Origin: Ochrobactrum quorumnocens
GTDB taxonomy: Bacteria; Pseudomonadota; Alphaproteobacteria; Rhizobiales; Rhizobiaceae
DNA length: 64,000 bases
Direction of reading: 5' to 3'
Assembly (NCBI RefSeq): GCF_002278035.1
Contig: NZ_CP022604.1
Coordinates: 992,001-1,056,000, forward strand
This document shows, piece by piece, positions 24,229 through 32,127 of this stretch (positions within the stretch are counted from its first letter, which is position 1; every line of letters begins with the position of its first letter). The translations under genes and the position numbers were made by a program. The notes beneath the pieces were generated by a model. It saw only the letters and a program-made list of their open reading frames with translations, was not told the DNA's origin and did not search any database.

Positions 24229-26867
24229 TGAAATATCTTCTGGCTATTTTCTTTGCGCTGCTGGCATCGCCTGCGGCGGCGGAACCTGTTTCCCTGATCG
24301 TCGGTGCTATCGGTGCAGCCGGTTCATGGCTGTTCGGCGGGACGATGCTGGCCAACCTGGTGTTGGGTGGCTTGGCCGTTGCGGCGCAGTACGCCTATGC
24401 AAAGCTCTATAGTGAAGCGCCAAAATCATCTGCATCAGCGACAGAAACCAAGTACGGCGAGAATCTGACACGTGAAGTCGGTCTGGGTATCTTCGGCACC
24501 AATGGACATCATGTCTATCGAAACGCTTTCGACAAAGGCAATCATATTGTCCAGGACGTGTTCAAGCTTTCGGACTTCCGATGCACTGAACTTCTTCGCG
24601 TGCAGATGGATGGCGAGTGGAAATCGCTCTCTCCTGACCAACAGGGCGACGAGGGCCGCATCTATGGTCAGCGCGTTCTTGGTGTAAAAGACAGCGGTCA
24701 GTTATTTGTCCGCTTCTATCACGGTGCTTTTGATCAGACTTCGGATAGTGCACTTGTTGCATACGCCAATCCGGTTGGCCGCTGGACGACAGCGCATCGC
24801 GGTGCGGGTCTTTGCTATGTGATCGTTACGACCATCACCGATGTTGATAATATCACCGCTGTTCCGGGCCTTCGTTTCGAAGTTCGTGGCGCTCCTCTCT
24901 ATGATCCACGCAAAGACAGCTCGGTCGGCGGCTTTGGCTCTCACCGCTGGAATGATCAAAGCACTTGGGAATTTTCAGATAATCCGCCCGTCATAATGTT
25001 CAACCTTGAGCGTGGGATTTACATAGGCACTGAAAAGATTGTCGGGCGTGGTATTGCTGCAAGCCTTCTCCCACTTTCCGAATGGTTCACCGCGATGAAT
25101 ATCTGCGATGAAGTCATGTCGGATGGCAGCCGACGATATAGGGCTGCCCTCATTGCGTCGTCTGGCGATGGTGTTACGCATGACTCGAATATGACGCCTT
25201 TGCGTGAGGCATGCGCCGGTTCATGGGTTGAAAGCGTACGTGGCCAGTATCCGATTGTCGGTGCCAATCAGGCAGTTGTTGCAACGATTACCGACCAAGA
25301 TATCGCATGGGAAAAGCCCTTTCAGCTTTCCTTGCATCGCACTCAATCAGAATTGGTCAACACAATGGCTGCGACATATGTCAGCCCGGATCTGTTCTAT
25401 GAAACGTCACCTCTCGCCACGAGAATTGACGCTGTTGCCTTAGCTCAGGATCGTGAGCGTTTGGCGTCAAAGGTGGATTATACCGCCGTCACTGATCCTC
25501 GCGTGGGTGACCGGCTGGCAGACATTGCAATCCGTGCCTCCCGCTATCAGGCGAACGGCAGCTTTGTCGTGCGTCCGAAGTTCCTCGGCCTTCAAGTCGG
25601 GCAATGGGTTGAATGGCAGTCAGTCCGGTATAAACGCACGATCAGATTTCAGGTTCATACAAAATCTCTTGGCGCGATGGGCAGCGACGGTGTTCGTGAT
25701 GTTTCGATCAGCTGGAAAGAAGTTGGCGACGGTATTTTTGACCCGACCGCATACGAGACAAACCCACCTGTTCCAATTCCGAATGGCCAGCCGATTTATC
25801 AAACGCAACTTGCCAACTTCAACGCCATTCCAAACAGAGTCATTGGTGATGACGGTCAGGAATACCCCGGCATTCGTCTGTTCTGGGATGAGATCGCAGA
25901 CACCACAGTTGAAGGCGTGGAAATCCAATATTGGCCTGAGAATGATCCGTCCCAGATATTCACGGATTATGTGCCGCGTGATGTGACTGTCTTTCAGATC
26001 GTGAACGGACTTACGAGGCTCTCTGAATGGAATGTCCGGTATCGTTTCAGAGTGGCGGCAGGAACGCGACCTGTGACTTGGTCTGCGCCAGTGCTGGTAC
26101 TGACGCAAGAAACGTCCACAGACAACAGCCCGGTCGATTATGGTCGCCTCGATGATGACGTGACCGGCCTTCTTAACTGGATGACGGATGATCGACGTGA
26201 ACTTGTTCGGCAGGCTCAAGAGAATGCTACCTCATCCGCCGATGGTCTTCTCAGTGCTTATTCAAATATCGAGCGTCTCAGTCGGCGGCTAACCAGCACA
26301 TACGGGACAGCAAAGGCATCATGGCAGGAAGACATTCTGACCGCCACTGGCCCGAACAGCGCCATTGGTCAGCAGCTGATACAAATCAATGTCAGTCTGG
26401 GAAACAAAGCCGATGCAAGCACCGTGTCATTGTTGCAGAGCCGTGTTGATGGCGTCGAAGGCGATATGACAGCCATTTCCAATGCACTGACTGAAGTCAA
26501 TGCATCGGTTGATGGTTCCGTCTCAAATGCGGCCTGGCGCATGACAGCGACACAGGGAGCAGGAGGCCAGTCTGTAAAGATTTCAGCGTTTGGGCGTGTT
26601 GGGTCTGGCGATAGCTGGAAACAGGCGGGTTGGTTTGTCAATGTCACGCCTACTTCAAGCCAGTTCGTTGTCATCTCCAATCAGTTTGCCATTGCAGATC
26701 CGAACGACGATGGCAGCTTCACTTATCCATTCGTCGTTGAGGATGGTCGAGTTGTGGTTGAGAATATCGTTGTCGGAACCGTGAAGTTTAAACGGCTCCA
26801 GTCCGACAATGAAAAGCTCGATATGCGCGGCGATGTGGGAAATGCTTATCTAAGGATTATTGTCTGA
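24228..26867 (+). CDS. Central tail fibre / host specificity protein (gpJ-like)
   Basis: The 879-aa product begins with a hydrophobic region (MKYLLAIFFALLASPAAAEP and a second span to residue 65), followed by tail-tip domains, a fibronectin-like middle (about residues 530-630) and a C-terminal coiled coil plus a DUF1983-like end with QFVVISNQFAIADP. In lambda gpJ this end contacts the receptor. The signal-like N-terminus is common in this family and does not imply export. Confidence 0.85.
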   Translation: MKYLLAIFFALLASPAAAEPVSLIVGAIGAAGSWLFGGTMLANLVLGGLAVAAQYAYAKLYSEAPKSSASATETKYGENLTREVGLGIFGTNGHHVYRNAFDKGNHIVQDVFKLSDFRCTELLRVQMDGEWKSLSPDQQGDEGRIYGQRVLGVKDSGQLFVRFYHGAFDQTSDSALVAYANPVGRWTTAHRGAGLCYVIVTTITDVDNITAVPGLRFEVRGAPLYDPRKDSSVGGFGSHRWNDQSTWEFSDNPPVIMFNLERGIYIGTEKIVGRGIAASLLPLSEWFTAMNICDEVMSDGSRRYRAALIASSGDGVTHDSNMTPLREACAGSWVESVRGQYPIVGANQAVVATITDQDIAWEKPFQLSLHRTQSELVNTMAATYVSPDLFYETSPLATRIDAVALAQDRERLASKVDYTAVTDPRVGDRLADIAIRASRYQANGSFVVRPKFLGLQVGQWVEWQSVRYKRTIRFQVHTKSLGAMGSDGVRDVSISWKEVGDGIFDPTAYETNPPVPIPNGQPIYQTQLANFNAIPNRVIGDDGQEYPGIRLFWDEIADTTVEGVEIQYWPENDPSQIFTDYVPRDVTVFQIVNGLTRLSEWNVRYRFRVAAGTRPVTWSAPVLVLTQETSTDNSPVDYGRLDDDVTGLLNWMTDDRRELVRQAQENATSSADGLLSAYSNIERLSRRLTSTYGTAKASWQEDILTATGPNSAIGQQLIQINVSLGNKADASTVSLLQSRVDGVEGDMTAISNALTEVNASVDGSVSNAAWRMTATQGAGGQSVKISAFGRVGSGDSWKQAGWFVNVTPTSSQFVVISNQFAIADPNDDGSFTYPFVVEDGRVVVENIVVGTVKFKRLQSDNEKLDMRGDVGNAYLRIIV

Positions 26868-28417
26868 TGGTTAGCTGGATCGTTGCAAACAAGCCGGGCG
26901 TAGGCGCGGTGATGAAGGTCAATAAGTATGACAGCGACTGGCCGTTGGATGTGCCGAACGATGCGCATAATCGCTTCTATTTCAATTCGGAGGCGAGCAA
27001 TCTTTCCTATGTGTTTGGAAACTTTCAGACACCACAGCCCCTGAACAAATCGAACTATCCCGGGGGATATCTCCCGGGGGGCATGTATGGCCTGCAAACT
27101 GGTTCGCTTGGCGATCAGTGGGTTATGAAAAGTACCTACACGACATCTAATGAGACTGGCACTCGTTATGATATCTATGGGCTGATTGGTCGAATGCCTG
27201 ACCTCGCAGGCACCATCCCATTTGCAGAGGTGAAGTTCATTTCTGCGGATGGAACATCTCGCATTCTCTGGAACAATAAACCGGGAAGTTCGAGCGCCTA
27301 TTATTTCAGCGTCACTAACTATGGCGTGACTTGCTACTCGACGGAGACTGGCACAACTGGCCTCGGCTATCGACGTATTCCTTCAGACTTCGGCTATACC
27401 GGGTGGTGCATAAGGCCATCGGACACGTCCGCGAGTTTTGACACCTACCTCGGCGGCGACAAAGAATACGTGAATACGATGATCTGGGATTTGCCATGTA
27501 ACAACGTGCCAATTCCTAAGCCTGTCGGAACGCCTATCGCAGGGCAGATAGCATTTGAAGCGTCCAACAACCGCATCAAGATGGCAAGGCCGGGGTTTTC
27601 AATTGATACAGCGACAGGTCGTCAGCTGATCATGGATAGTGACAGGACTCCGATCAAGTGTGTGATGATGGGCGAAACGCCTGCCATCGCGCCGGGAACA
27701 TCATACTTTGTCGAAAAGCCTACTTCGATTGACTTCGACCTGTCCCCTTCAATGGTCTGCGATACGATTTGCAGCCTGAATGGTTGGGGATTTGCCATTC
27801 CTCCAGTCAACCTGAATACTGGCTTTGATGAACAGCAAACTTGGGCGTATTACCGCGTCGAACATGGCGGCATAAGGTTCTCGGTCGTCGGTACGCATTC
27901 GGTTGCTATTCGGTTCATGCTCTACGCTACCGGCGTCCAAGGCCGAACATCAGGCGGAAGCGCTGTAATCCGAAAGGTTGAAGGTCAATATCTTCAGATT
28001 AAAAGTCCGGGTTCCAGTGATGTCGCGCCGGGGTACAACGATATCCTTCTGGACACTCGTTTCGCAGCTGTGACGGTTTTGGCAGAAGGGTATATCCCAG
28101 CCTCAAGTTTCAGCGCAACCAATCAGGTTCACTGGCGTTACGGAAATATCGCGGCCCGTATTGATTTCGACAGCCAAGGCTTATTCGTGTTTCCCAAGGT
28201 TATTGTCGATTTTGGAGACATGTTCCGACAAGGCAATCACACCATGTACTTGTCACCGGGCGGTGGCGTTGAAGTGCTGAGGCACTCCATGGCGACTGTC
28301 GTCAACAGCGATCATTGCATTGTCCATATCTCGCCTGGCAACAGTGCTGGGTCCGTGACTGGTTTCCCAGACCCTGTCGGCGTCCGCTACTACATCCTCG
28401 GAGCTACCACGCTCTAA
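26867..28417 (+). CDS. Tail structural protein, 516 aa
   Basis: A 516-aa, beta-rich, Gly/Ser/Tyr-rich protein with no coiled coil and no recognised family. It starts by TGATG overlap with the gpJ gene and precedes the tail fibre gene, so it is probably a side fibre or tail-tip accessory. Several Cys residues are scattered without a metal-binding pattern. Confidence 0.6.
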   Translation: MVSWIVANKPGVGAVMKVNKYDSDWPLDVPNDAHNRFYFNSEASNLSYVFGNFQTPQPLNKSNYPGGYLPGGMYGLQTGSLGDQWVMKSTYTTSNETGTRYDIYGLIGRMPDLAGTIPFAEVKFISADGTSRILWNNKPGSSSAYYFSVTNYGVTCYSTETGTTGLGYRRIPSDFGYTGWCIRPSDTSASFDTYLGGDKEYVNTMIWDLPCNNVPIPKPVGTPIAGQIAFEASNNRIKMARPGFSIDTATGRQLIMDSDRTPIKCVMMGETPAIAPGTSYFVEKPTSIDFDLSPSMVCDTICSLNGWGFAIPPVNLNTGFDEQQTWAYYRVEHGGIRFSVVGTHSVAIRFMLYATGVQGRTSGGSAVIRKVEGQYLQIKSPGSSDVAPGYNDILLDTRFAAVTVLAEGYIPASSFSATNQVHWRYGNIAARIDFDSQGLFVFPKVIVDFGDMFRQGNHTMYLSPGGGVEVLRHSMATVVNSDHCIVHISPGNSAGSVTGFPDPVGVRYYILGATTL

Positions 28418-28439
28418 CAATCCGAAATCGGAGAATACT

Positions 28440-29507
28440 ATGGCTGTTTTGTCAGATTACACCTCTGGCACGATAACGCTTGCCAATGGCTCAACGGCTG
28501 TGACCGGAACCGGCACGCTGTTCGATGTGGCGAAGTTTCGTGAAGGTGACACGCTTCAAATTCAGAACCTGACGGCCGTCATTGCCAGCGTGAACAGTAA
28601 TACATCGCTGACCCTGACTGAGCCGTGGACTGGCACTTCGCTGGCCGATGCGCCTTATCGCGCGCGATATTTGCCAGACGGTGCTCGCGTGACTGCGCAG
28701 GCTATGACGCTGATCGAATTGCTCGGCAATGGTGTTCTATCCAATCTTGCTGAGCTCGGTGTCGAAGAGGGCAAAGTGCCTGTCGGTAATGCGGCTGGTG
28801 AGTATGAGTTGAAGGATCAGTCGACCTTCGGCGTCCAAGACCCGAACGGCAGTCTTGGAAAGTTGGCTGCTTTGGTGTTGGCTGCGAACAAATTTCTAAG
28901 CACCGACACCGATGAAAACGTTGTCCAGTCTGACATTACTGCGGCTGCAATCGCACTGCTCAATCTCGGCGGCGCAGCGGCAGCGGACCGGCTGCCTTAT
29001 CTTAATGGTGCCAGTGGTGCGGCGCTTACACCGATAACGCCCGTCGCTCGCAACCTCTTGGATGACACAACAACTGCGGGACAAAGAGCAACGCTTGGAC
29101 TTGCTAGGCCTGCTTTCAAAGCAACTGTACTAAACGATGTTTCTCTATCAAATGGCGTAAATATTGTTTCGTTTCAAAATGTAAACGTAAATGTAGGGAA
29201 CGGATGGAACGGAACAGTATTTACCGCTCCAGAAGATGGATTATATTACTTCGGTTGTGATTTTACCATAACTGGAGGTGTTGAGAATAATGGAAACACA
29301 ATTCTATCATTGTTCGTAAGGAATAATTGGTGGCAAGAAACTGTCAGAGCTAGAAGAACAGATTACTTTCATGGAATTGAACTCAACACCATCACACGAC
29401 TTGCAGCCGGGGAAACATTTCAACCAAGATTAACTCTTGAGGGTTGGGCAGGTACAGTTAAAGCGGCTGGCGGTAGAGGCTCTTGTTATGGTGCTTTAAT
29501 AGGATAG
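28440..29507 (+). CDS. Tail fibre with C1q/TNF-like tip
   Basis: The 355-aa product has an N-terminal phage-fibre part (SGTITLANGSTAVTGTGT) rich in Ala/Leu/Thr, then from about residue 225 a compact jelly-roll-like domain with FTAPEDGLYYFGCDF and NNGNTILSLFV, the pattern of C1q-like domains. The DNA for this tip (about 29110-29507) is clearly richer in A and T than the rest of the gene, suggesting recent exchange of the receptor-binding part. Confidence 0.75.
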   Translation: MAVLSDYTSGTITLANGSTAVTGTGTLFDVAKFREGDTLQIQNLTAVIASVNSNTSLTLTEPWTGTSLADAPYRARYLPDGARVTAQAMTLIELLGNGVLSNLAELGVEEGKVPVGNAAGEYELKDQSTFGVQDPNGSLGKLAALVLAANKFLSTDTDENVVQSDITAAAIALLNLGGAAAADRLPYLNGASGAALTPITPVARNLLDDTTTAGQRATLGLARPAFKATVLNDVSLSNGVNIVSFQNVNVNVGNGWNGTVFTAPEDGLYYFGCDFTITGGVENNGNTILSLFVRNNWWQETVRARRTDYFHGIELNTITRLAAGETFQPRLTLEGWAGTVKAAGGRGSCYGALIG

Positions 29508-29511
29508 TACA

Positions 29512-29973
29512 ATGCAATATAAATTCATCAAATTCGGCCCTGAGGGCTATCCGCTTTTCTATTACTGCGAGATCACCTATCCGCCTGTTGTGAACGATGA
29601 AGGCGAAGCGATTGCTGAAAATCCAGGTATTCCATCTGACGCGCACGCTGTGACCGATCAGCAATGGCAGGATGCGCAGTCGATGAAGCTTTGGTTGTCG
29701 CCAGACGGAAAGATCACTGTCCCGCCAGAACCGGAACCCATCGAGATGCCAGATCCCGTAGTCATTTTGCCTGCGGTCACTCTGTGGGAACGTACTTCTA
29801 AGAAAGAGGCTGCTGACATTGAAGCGGCTATGGAAACTCAGGACGCGCGTTCTCGCAATATCTTCCGAACGGCGACGACTTTCCGATCAGATCACGAGCT
29901 TTGGCCGCTTCTGGAAAGTATGGCGACACAGCTATTCGGTGAAGTGCGGGCCGCTGAGTTGCTGGCTGCTTAG
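29512..29973 (+). CDS. Tail fibre accessory protein, 153 aa
   Basis: Follows the fibre gene after 4 bp. The product is acidic in the middle (PPEPEPIEMPDP) and helical at the C-terminus (WPLLESMATQLFGEVRAAELL). This position is typical for fibre-assembly chaperones. No family recognised. Confidence 0.55.
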   Translation: MQYKFIKFGPEGYPLFYYCEITYPPVVNDEGEAIAENPGIPSDAHAVTDQQWQDAQSMKLWLSPDGKITVPPEPEPIEMPDPVVILPAVTLWERTSKKEAADIEAAMETQDARSRNIFRTATTFRSDHELWPLLESMATQLFGEVRAAELLAA

Positions 29974-29981
29974 GTCTTTGT

Positions 29982-30104
29982 TCAGAAGCGAACGCGACGG
30001 TTTTGGGCGAGCAACGCCAAGAACACTACGGCCAGAATGGGCACTGCCCCGCCGATAACTACCTGCCCGATATCTGACGCAATGAACTCTCTTACTTGGC
30101 TCAT
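29982..30104 (-). CDS. Small membrane protein, 40 aa
   Basis: ATG 30102-30104 is preceded on the minus strand by AAGGGAG at good spacing. The product has a single hydrophobic span (VVIGGAVPILAVVFLALLA) and a basic tail (QNRRVRF). It is the last gene downstream of the stem-loop array on the minus strand and so may be expressed from the prophage. Function unknown; a small toxin or superinfection factor is possible. Confidence 0.6.
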   Translation of the reverse strand: MSQVREFIASDIGQVVIGGAVPILAVVFLALLAQNRRVRF

Positions 30105-30120
30105 CACTACTCCCTTACTG

Positions 30121-30194
30121 AAGAAACCCCGACTGACCTCTCAGAAAGCCGGGGCTACGCAAGCCTCCAGTCGCGTTAGATTGTTGGCTTACGC
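30121..30194 (-). ncRNA. Module A: putative small leftward RNA
   Basis: Variable stem 30158-30165/30186-30193 (one mismatch), then terminator 30127-30154 and a TTTCTT run. The promoter is unclear; TAAAGC lies upstream. Confidence 0.35.
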
Positions 30195-30221
30195 CTGACA
30201 GCTTTACACTTGTGGCGAGGC

Positions 30222-30295
30222 AAAGAAAACCCCGGCAGGCGGGCAGCCATGACCGGGGTGGCGCTCAATTGCATTGATCAGAAACCGTTGAACGC
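30222..30295 (-). ncRNA. Module B: putative small leftward RNA
   Basis: Stem GCGTTCAA/TTGAGCGC style pairing at 30261-30268/30288-30295 with one mismatch, terminator 30230-30258, TTTTCTTT. An extended -10-like TGCTAACTA lies a few nt upstream. Confidence 0.4.
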
Positions 30296-30321
30296 AGCCT
30301 TAGTTAGCAAGGGTCACGCAG

Positions 30322-30427
30322 AAAGAAAAGCCCCAAGGACACTTGCGATCTCTGGGGCCGATCCCGGCAGGCGGGCAGCCATGACCGGGGTGGTATCACG
30401 TGGACGCCTTGATTGTTCACGCGATAC
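30322..30427 (-). ncRNA. Module D: putative small leftward RNA
   Basis: Stem 30394-30402/30418-30426 (one mismatch, 15-nt loop), followed by a hairpin without U-tract (30363-30390) and one with it (30330-30358). Extended -10-like TGATACAGT (30434-30442) lies about 7 nt before the stem. Nearly the same block recurs at 31337-31385. Confidence 0.45.
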
Positions 30428-30451
30428 GGGAAAACTGTATCACCAAAAACA

Positions 30452-30525
30452 AATAAGAAAACCCCGCCACGTCTCCCAACGTCACGGGGCTGCGCATCAA
30501 CGGGCATGCGATTGTCTCAGCGCGC
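30452..30525 (-). ncRNA. Module E: putative small leftward RNA
   Basis: A weak GCGC/GCGC stem (30492-30495/30522-30525), then terminator 30462-30489 and TTTTCTTATTTG. Extended -10-like TGCTATTTA lies just upstream. The weakest of the paired modules. Confidence 0.35.
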
Positions 30526-30550
30526 TGTGTAAATAGCAAAATTAGGGCAA

Positions 30551-30627
30551 AAGAAAACCCCGGTGAAAGGGACCAAGCCGGGGCCATTCACTGGTGCAAC
30601 CGAGCGGGGTGCTCATAGCAGTGAATG
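30551..30627 (-). ncRNA. Module F: putative small leftward RNA
   Basis: Perfect 9-bp stem CATTCACTG/CAGTGAATG (30585-30593/30619-30627), terminator 30558-30583 with TTTTCTTTT. On the minus strand TTGATC (30655-30660) and TATCTC (30633-30638) are 16 nt apart and end 5 nt before the stem. Confidence 0.5.
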
Positions 30628-30677
30628 ACTAGGAGATATCGCGGCATAGCGGTTGATCAATACCTGGTCAGAAAAAA

Positions 30678-30714
30678 GCCCCGACCTTGAGGTGTATCGC
30701 TCAATAGCCGGGGC
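30678..30714 (-). terminator. Isolated terminator of the array
   Basis: GCCCCG/CGGGGC (30678-30683/30709-30714) with an inner TTGAG/CTCAA stem (30687-30691/30700-30704); minus-strand TTTTTTC follows. It lies 88 bp downstream of the end of the 75-aa minus-strand gene and probably terminates it. Confidence 0.65.
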
Positions 30715-30801
30715 AAATTTTACATTCATGCCATTTTATATTCTCACAATCTCAGGAAAACACAATGTCACTCGCCATCAGAGCCACGCAGCCTGACGAA
30801 G

Positions 30802-31029
30802 CTATTGATCCCGTTCTACAGCGAAACTCGGAGCGTCATCGCCTTTCCCATGTTGAAGAAATTCGATTAGTTCGGCCATCAACGCTTCAGCCACGGGGTT
30901 GATCATTGCCAGCTCGATCATTCCTGTATCTGTCTTTAGTGTCAGAATGCCGAGTAGCGGATCCTCATTGAGGACTGTAGTTCCAGCGCCCAGAATTTTA
31001 TTGAACCCGGGACGTGATGGTTTAGCCAT
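30802..31029 (-). CDS. Hypothetical phage protein, 75 aa
   Basis: ATG 31027-31029 to TAG 30802-30804; an in-frame upstream extension to 31083 exists but adds no recognisable part. The product has a beta-rich core (GILTLKTDTGMIELAMINPV) and an acidic helical end. It is the only protein gene inside the stem-loop array, with a terminator downstream at 30678-30714. Function unknown. Confidence 0.6.
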   Translation of the reverse strand: MAKPSRPGFNKILGAGTTVLNEDPLLGILTLKTDTGMIELAMINPVAEALMAELIEFLQHGKGDDAPSFAVERDQ

Positions 31030-31152
31030 TGTGTGAGCCTCAATTGCGAAGGTTTTGCAGCCAGAGTAGCCGCTCATTACCAAGCTGGATCAATTATAAA
31101 CATAAGTGAACTGCCGACTATACCGGCTGCGGCAATCTCGTTCGAATTTAGA

Positions 31153-31235
31153 CAATAAAAACCCCGGCGATGAGAGCCATCTGGTTCGCCGGGGCTATTC
31201 ACTGTCGTGATTGAGTGGAGGTTTGTAACAGTGAA
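31153..31235 (-). ncRNA. Module H: putative small leftward RNA
   Basis: Perfect 8-bp stem TTCACTGT/ACAGTGAA (31198-31205/31228-31235), then the strongest terminator of the set (9-bp stem CCCCGGCGA, 31162-31170/31186-31194) and TTTTTATTG. TTCACT (31265-31270) and TAGCTT (31243-31248) are 16 nt apart, 7 nt before the stem. Stem sequence matches that of module F. Confidence 0.5.
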
Positions 31236-31300
31236 CACCGTTAAGCTAGGGCGCAGATCTGTGAAGTGAACTAGTCGCAGGAGCAAAATTATAGTTCATA

Positions 31301-31370
31301 AGAAACCCCGGCTGACCTCCCAGAAAGCCGGGGCGGCATCACGTGGACGCCCTGATTGTTCACGAGATGC
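31301..31370 (-). ncRNA. Module D': putative small leftward RNA
   Basis: Stem CATCACGTG/CACGAGATG (31337-31345/31361-31369), terminator 31306-31333 with 8-bp stem and TTTCTT. Extended -10-like TGATACAGT at 31377-31385 lies 7 nt upstream. It is the second copy of module D with a paired T-A to C-G change at the stem base. Confidence 0.5.
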
Positions 31371-31397
31371 GGGAAAACTGTATCACCAAAAACAAAC

Positions 31398-31480
31398 AAG
31401 AAAAACCCCGGCTCGGAGGTCCATGCCGGGGTCTGCGCACCGATTGGGTAAGCGGGGGGGGGCTTGGGATCCGGTGCGCA
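31398..31480 (-). ncRNA. Module J: putative small leftward RNA with C9 loop
   Basis: Perfect 9-bp stem TGCGCACCG/CGGTGCGCA (31434-31442/31472-31480); the loop has nine C on the minus strand (31454-31462). Terminator 31406-31431, TTTTTCTTG. TTCACT (31509-31514) and TACATT (31486-31491) are 17 nt apart, 5 nt before the stem. Confidence 0.5.
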
Positions 31481-31559
31481 TTAACAATGTAAGGCACCAG
31501 TCAGGGTGAGTGAACCCGCTCTGTCATAACGATATCTTAAAAGAGGAAACAAACAAAAA

Positions 31560-31579
31560 CCCCGGAGATGGGACCGGGG
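31560..31579. terminator. Bidirectional terminator at the array's right end
   Basis: CCCCGG (31560-31565) pairs with CCGGGG (31574-31579), with five A before and TTT after, so it works on either strand. It lies just downstream of the 37-aa minus-strand gene. Confidence 0.75.
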
Positions 31580-31597
31580 TTTGATTTAAAACTAGTG

Positions 31598-31711
31598 TTA
31601 CAGTTTACGTCGGTTGTTCATGTAGTACCTGATCTCTTTCCAGCCGATCAAGGCTACCACATATGACAGCGTAGCAAGAATAGCCGCTTCAAATAGCAAA
31701 ACCCAAATCAT
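31598..31711 (-). CDS. Small membrane protein, 37 aa
   Basis: ATG 31709-31711 to TAA 31598-31600. One hydrophobic span (WVLLFEAAILATLSYVVALI) followed by a basic, aromatic tail (KEIRYYMNNRRKL). It follows the DUF982 gene by 9 bp and precedes a terminator, so both are probably one leftward unit. Function unknown. Confidence 0.55.
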   Translation of the reverse strand: MIWVLLFEAAILATLSYVVALIGWKEIRYYMNNRRKL

Positions 31712-31720
31712 GATGCGCTT

Positions 31721-32023
31721 TCAAGCCTGAACTAGGCCGCCTCCTGATTTTTTGCCCTTCATCCAAGGGATCGCAACTTCTGGTTTTTCGAGAATTCCGT
31801 TCTTCTTGGCGAAACCTCGAATGGCGCTCTCTGCCGCTTTCACTGGTTTGATGCCATCGTGGCTGTCGCAGCACGCTTTCCAAGCGGTTTCGTAAATGTG
31901 GCCACGGTCATATTCGGGCCACTCGTAGAGAAAATCTAGCGCATCTCCGATGCTGGCAATCTCACGCACAAGGTATGGCCCGTCCTTCACGAATACAGGA
32001 CGGTCAAACAAACGATCGTTCAT
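31721..32023 (-). CDS. DUF982 family protein
   Basis: The 100-aa product matches the rhizobial DUF982 family: RPVFVKDGPYLVREIASI near the N-terminus, DALDFLYEWPEYDRG, then AWKACCDS and a helical C-terminus. Members are small soluble proteins of unknown function found in many copies in Rhizobiales. ATG 32021-32023 has GGAGG 7 nt upstream, which decides the start against the longer frame to 32113. It diverges from the lysis operon. Confidence 0.8.
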   Translation of the reverse strand: MNDRLFDRPVFVKDGPYLVREIASIGDALDFLYEWPEYDRGHIYETAWKACCDSHDGIKPVKAAESAIRGFAKKNGILEKPEVAIPWMKGKKSGGGLVQA

Positions 32024-32127
32024 CGAAGCCTCCATTTGATCGAACGCGTTACGTCGGAATGACGGCTTCGATTTAGTCAGTAATCGCGCCCTTTCAAGAG
32101 GGCAATTTATCAAAATATGAGGGAAAA

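Larger units (their letters stand above)
30127..31579 (-). repeat. Array of stem-loop/terminator modules
   Basis: Eleven CCCC-rich hairpins, most of the form CCCCGG...CCGGGG preceded on the plus strand by an A-rich tract, lie at 30127-30154, 30230-30258, 30330-30358, 30363-30390, 30462-30489, 30558-30583, 30678-30714, 31162-31194, 31306-31333, 31406-31431 and 31560-31579. Read on the minus strand most end in UUUU, i.e. intrinsic terminators. Eight have a second, sequence-variable stem on their minus-strand 5' side: 30158-30193, 30261-30295, 30394-30426, 30492-30525, 30585-30627, 31198-31235, 31337-31369, 31434-31480. Apart from the gene at 30802-31029, no convincing protein gene lies here; the parts between hairpins hold promoter-like hexamers or nothing recognisable. 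Confidence 0.85.

Noticed and set aside
27057..27080. CCCGGG-rich near-palindrome inside the 516-aa tail gene
   Set aside because: It encodes a PGG-repeat in a coding region and is not placed like a terminator or operator; probably codon-level chance.
30225..30250. Tiny minus-strand ORF starting MAARLPG inside the repeated hairpin
   Set aside because: Its ATG lies in a terminator loop, it has no ribosome-binding site, and the second copy at 30380 diverges at once after the shared hairpin.
30127..31579. Regular repeats resembling a CRISPR array
   Set aside because: Units are self-complementary terminator hairpins of varying sequence and irregular spacing; there are no constant repeats with unique spacers and no cas genes.
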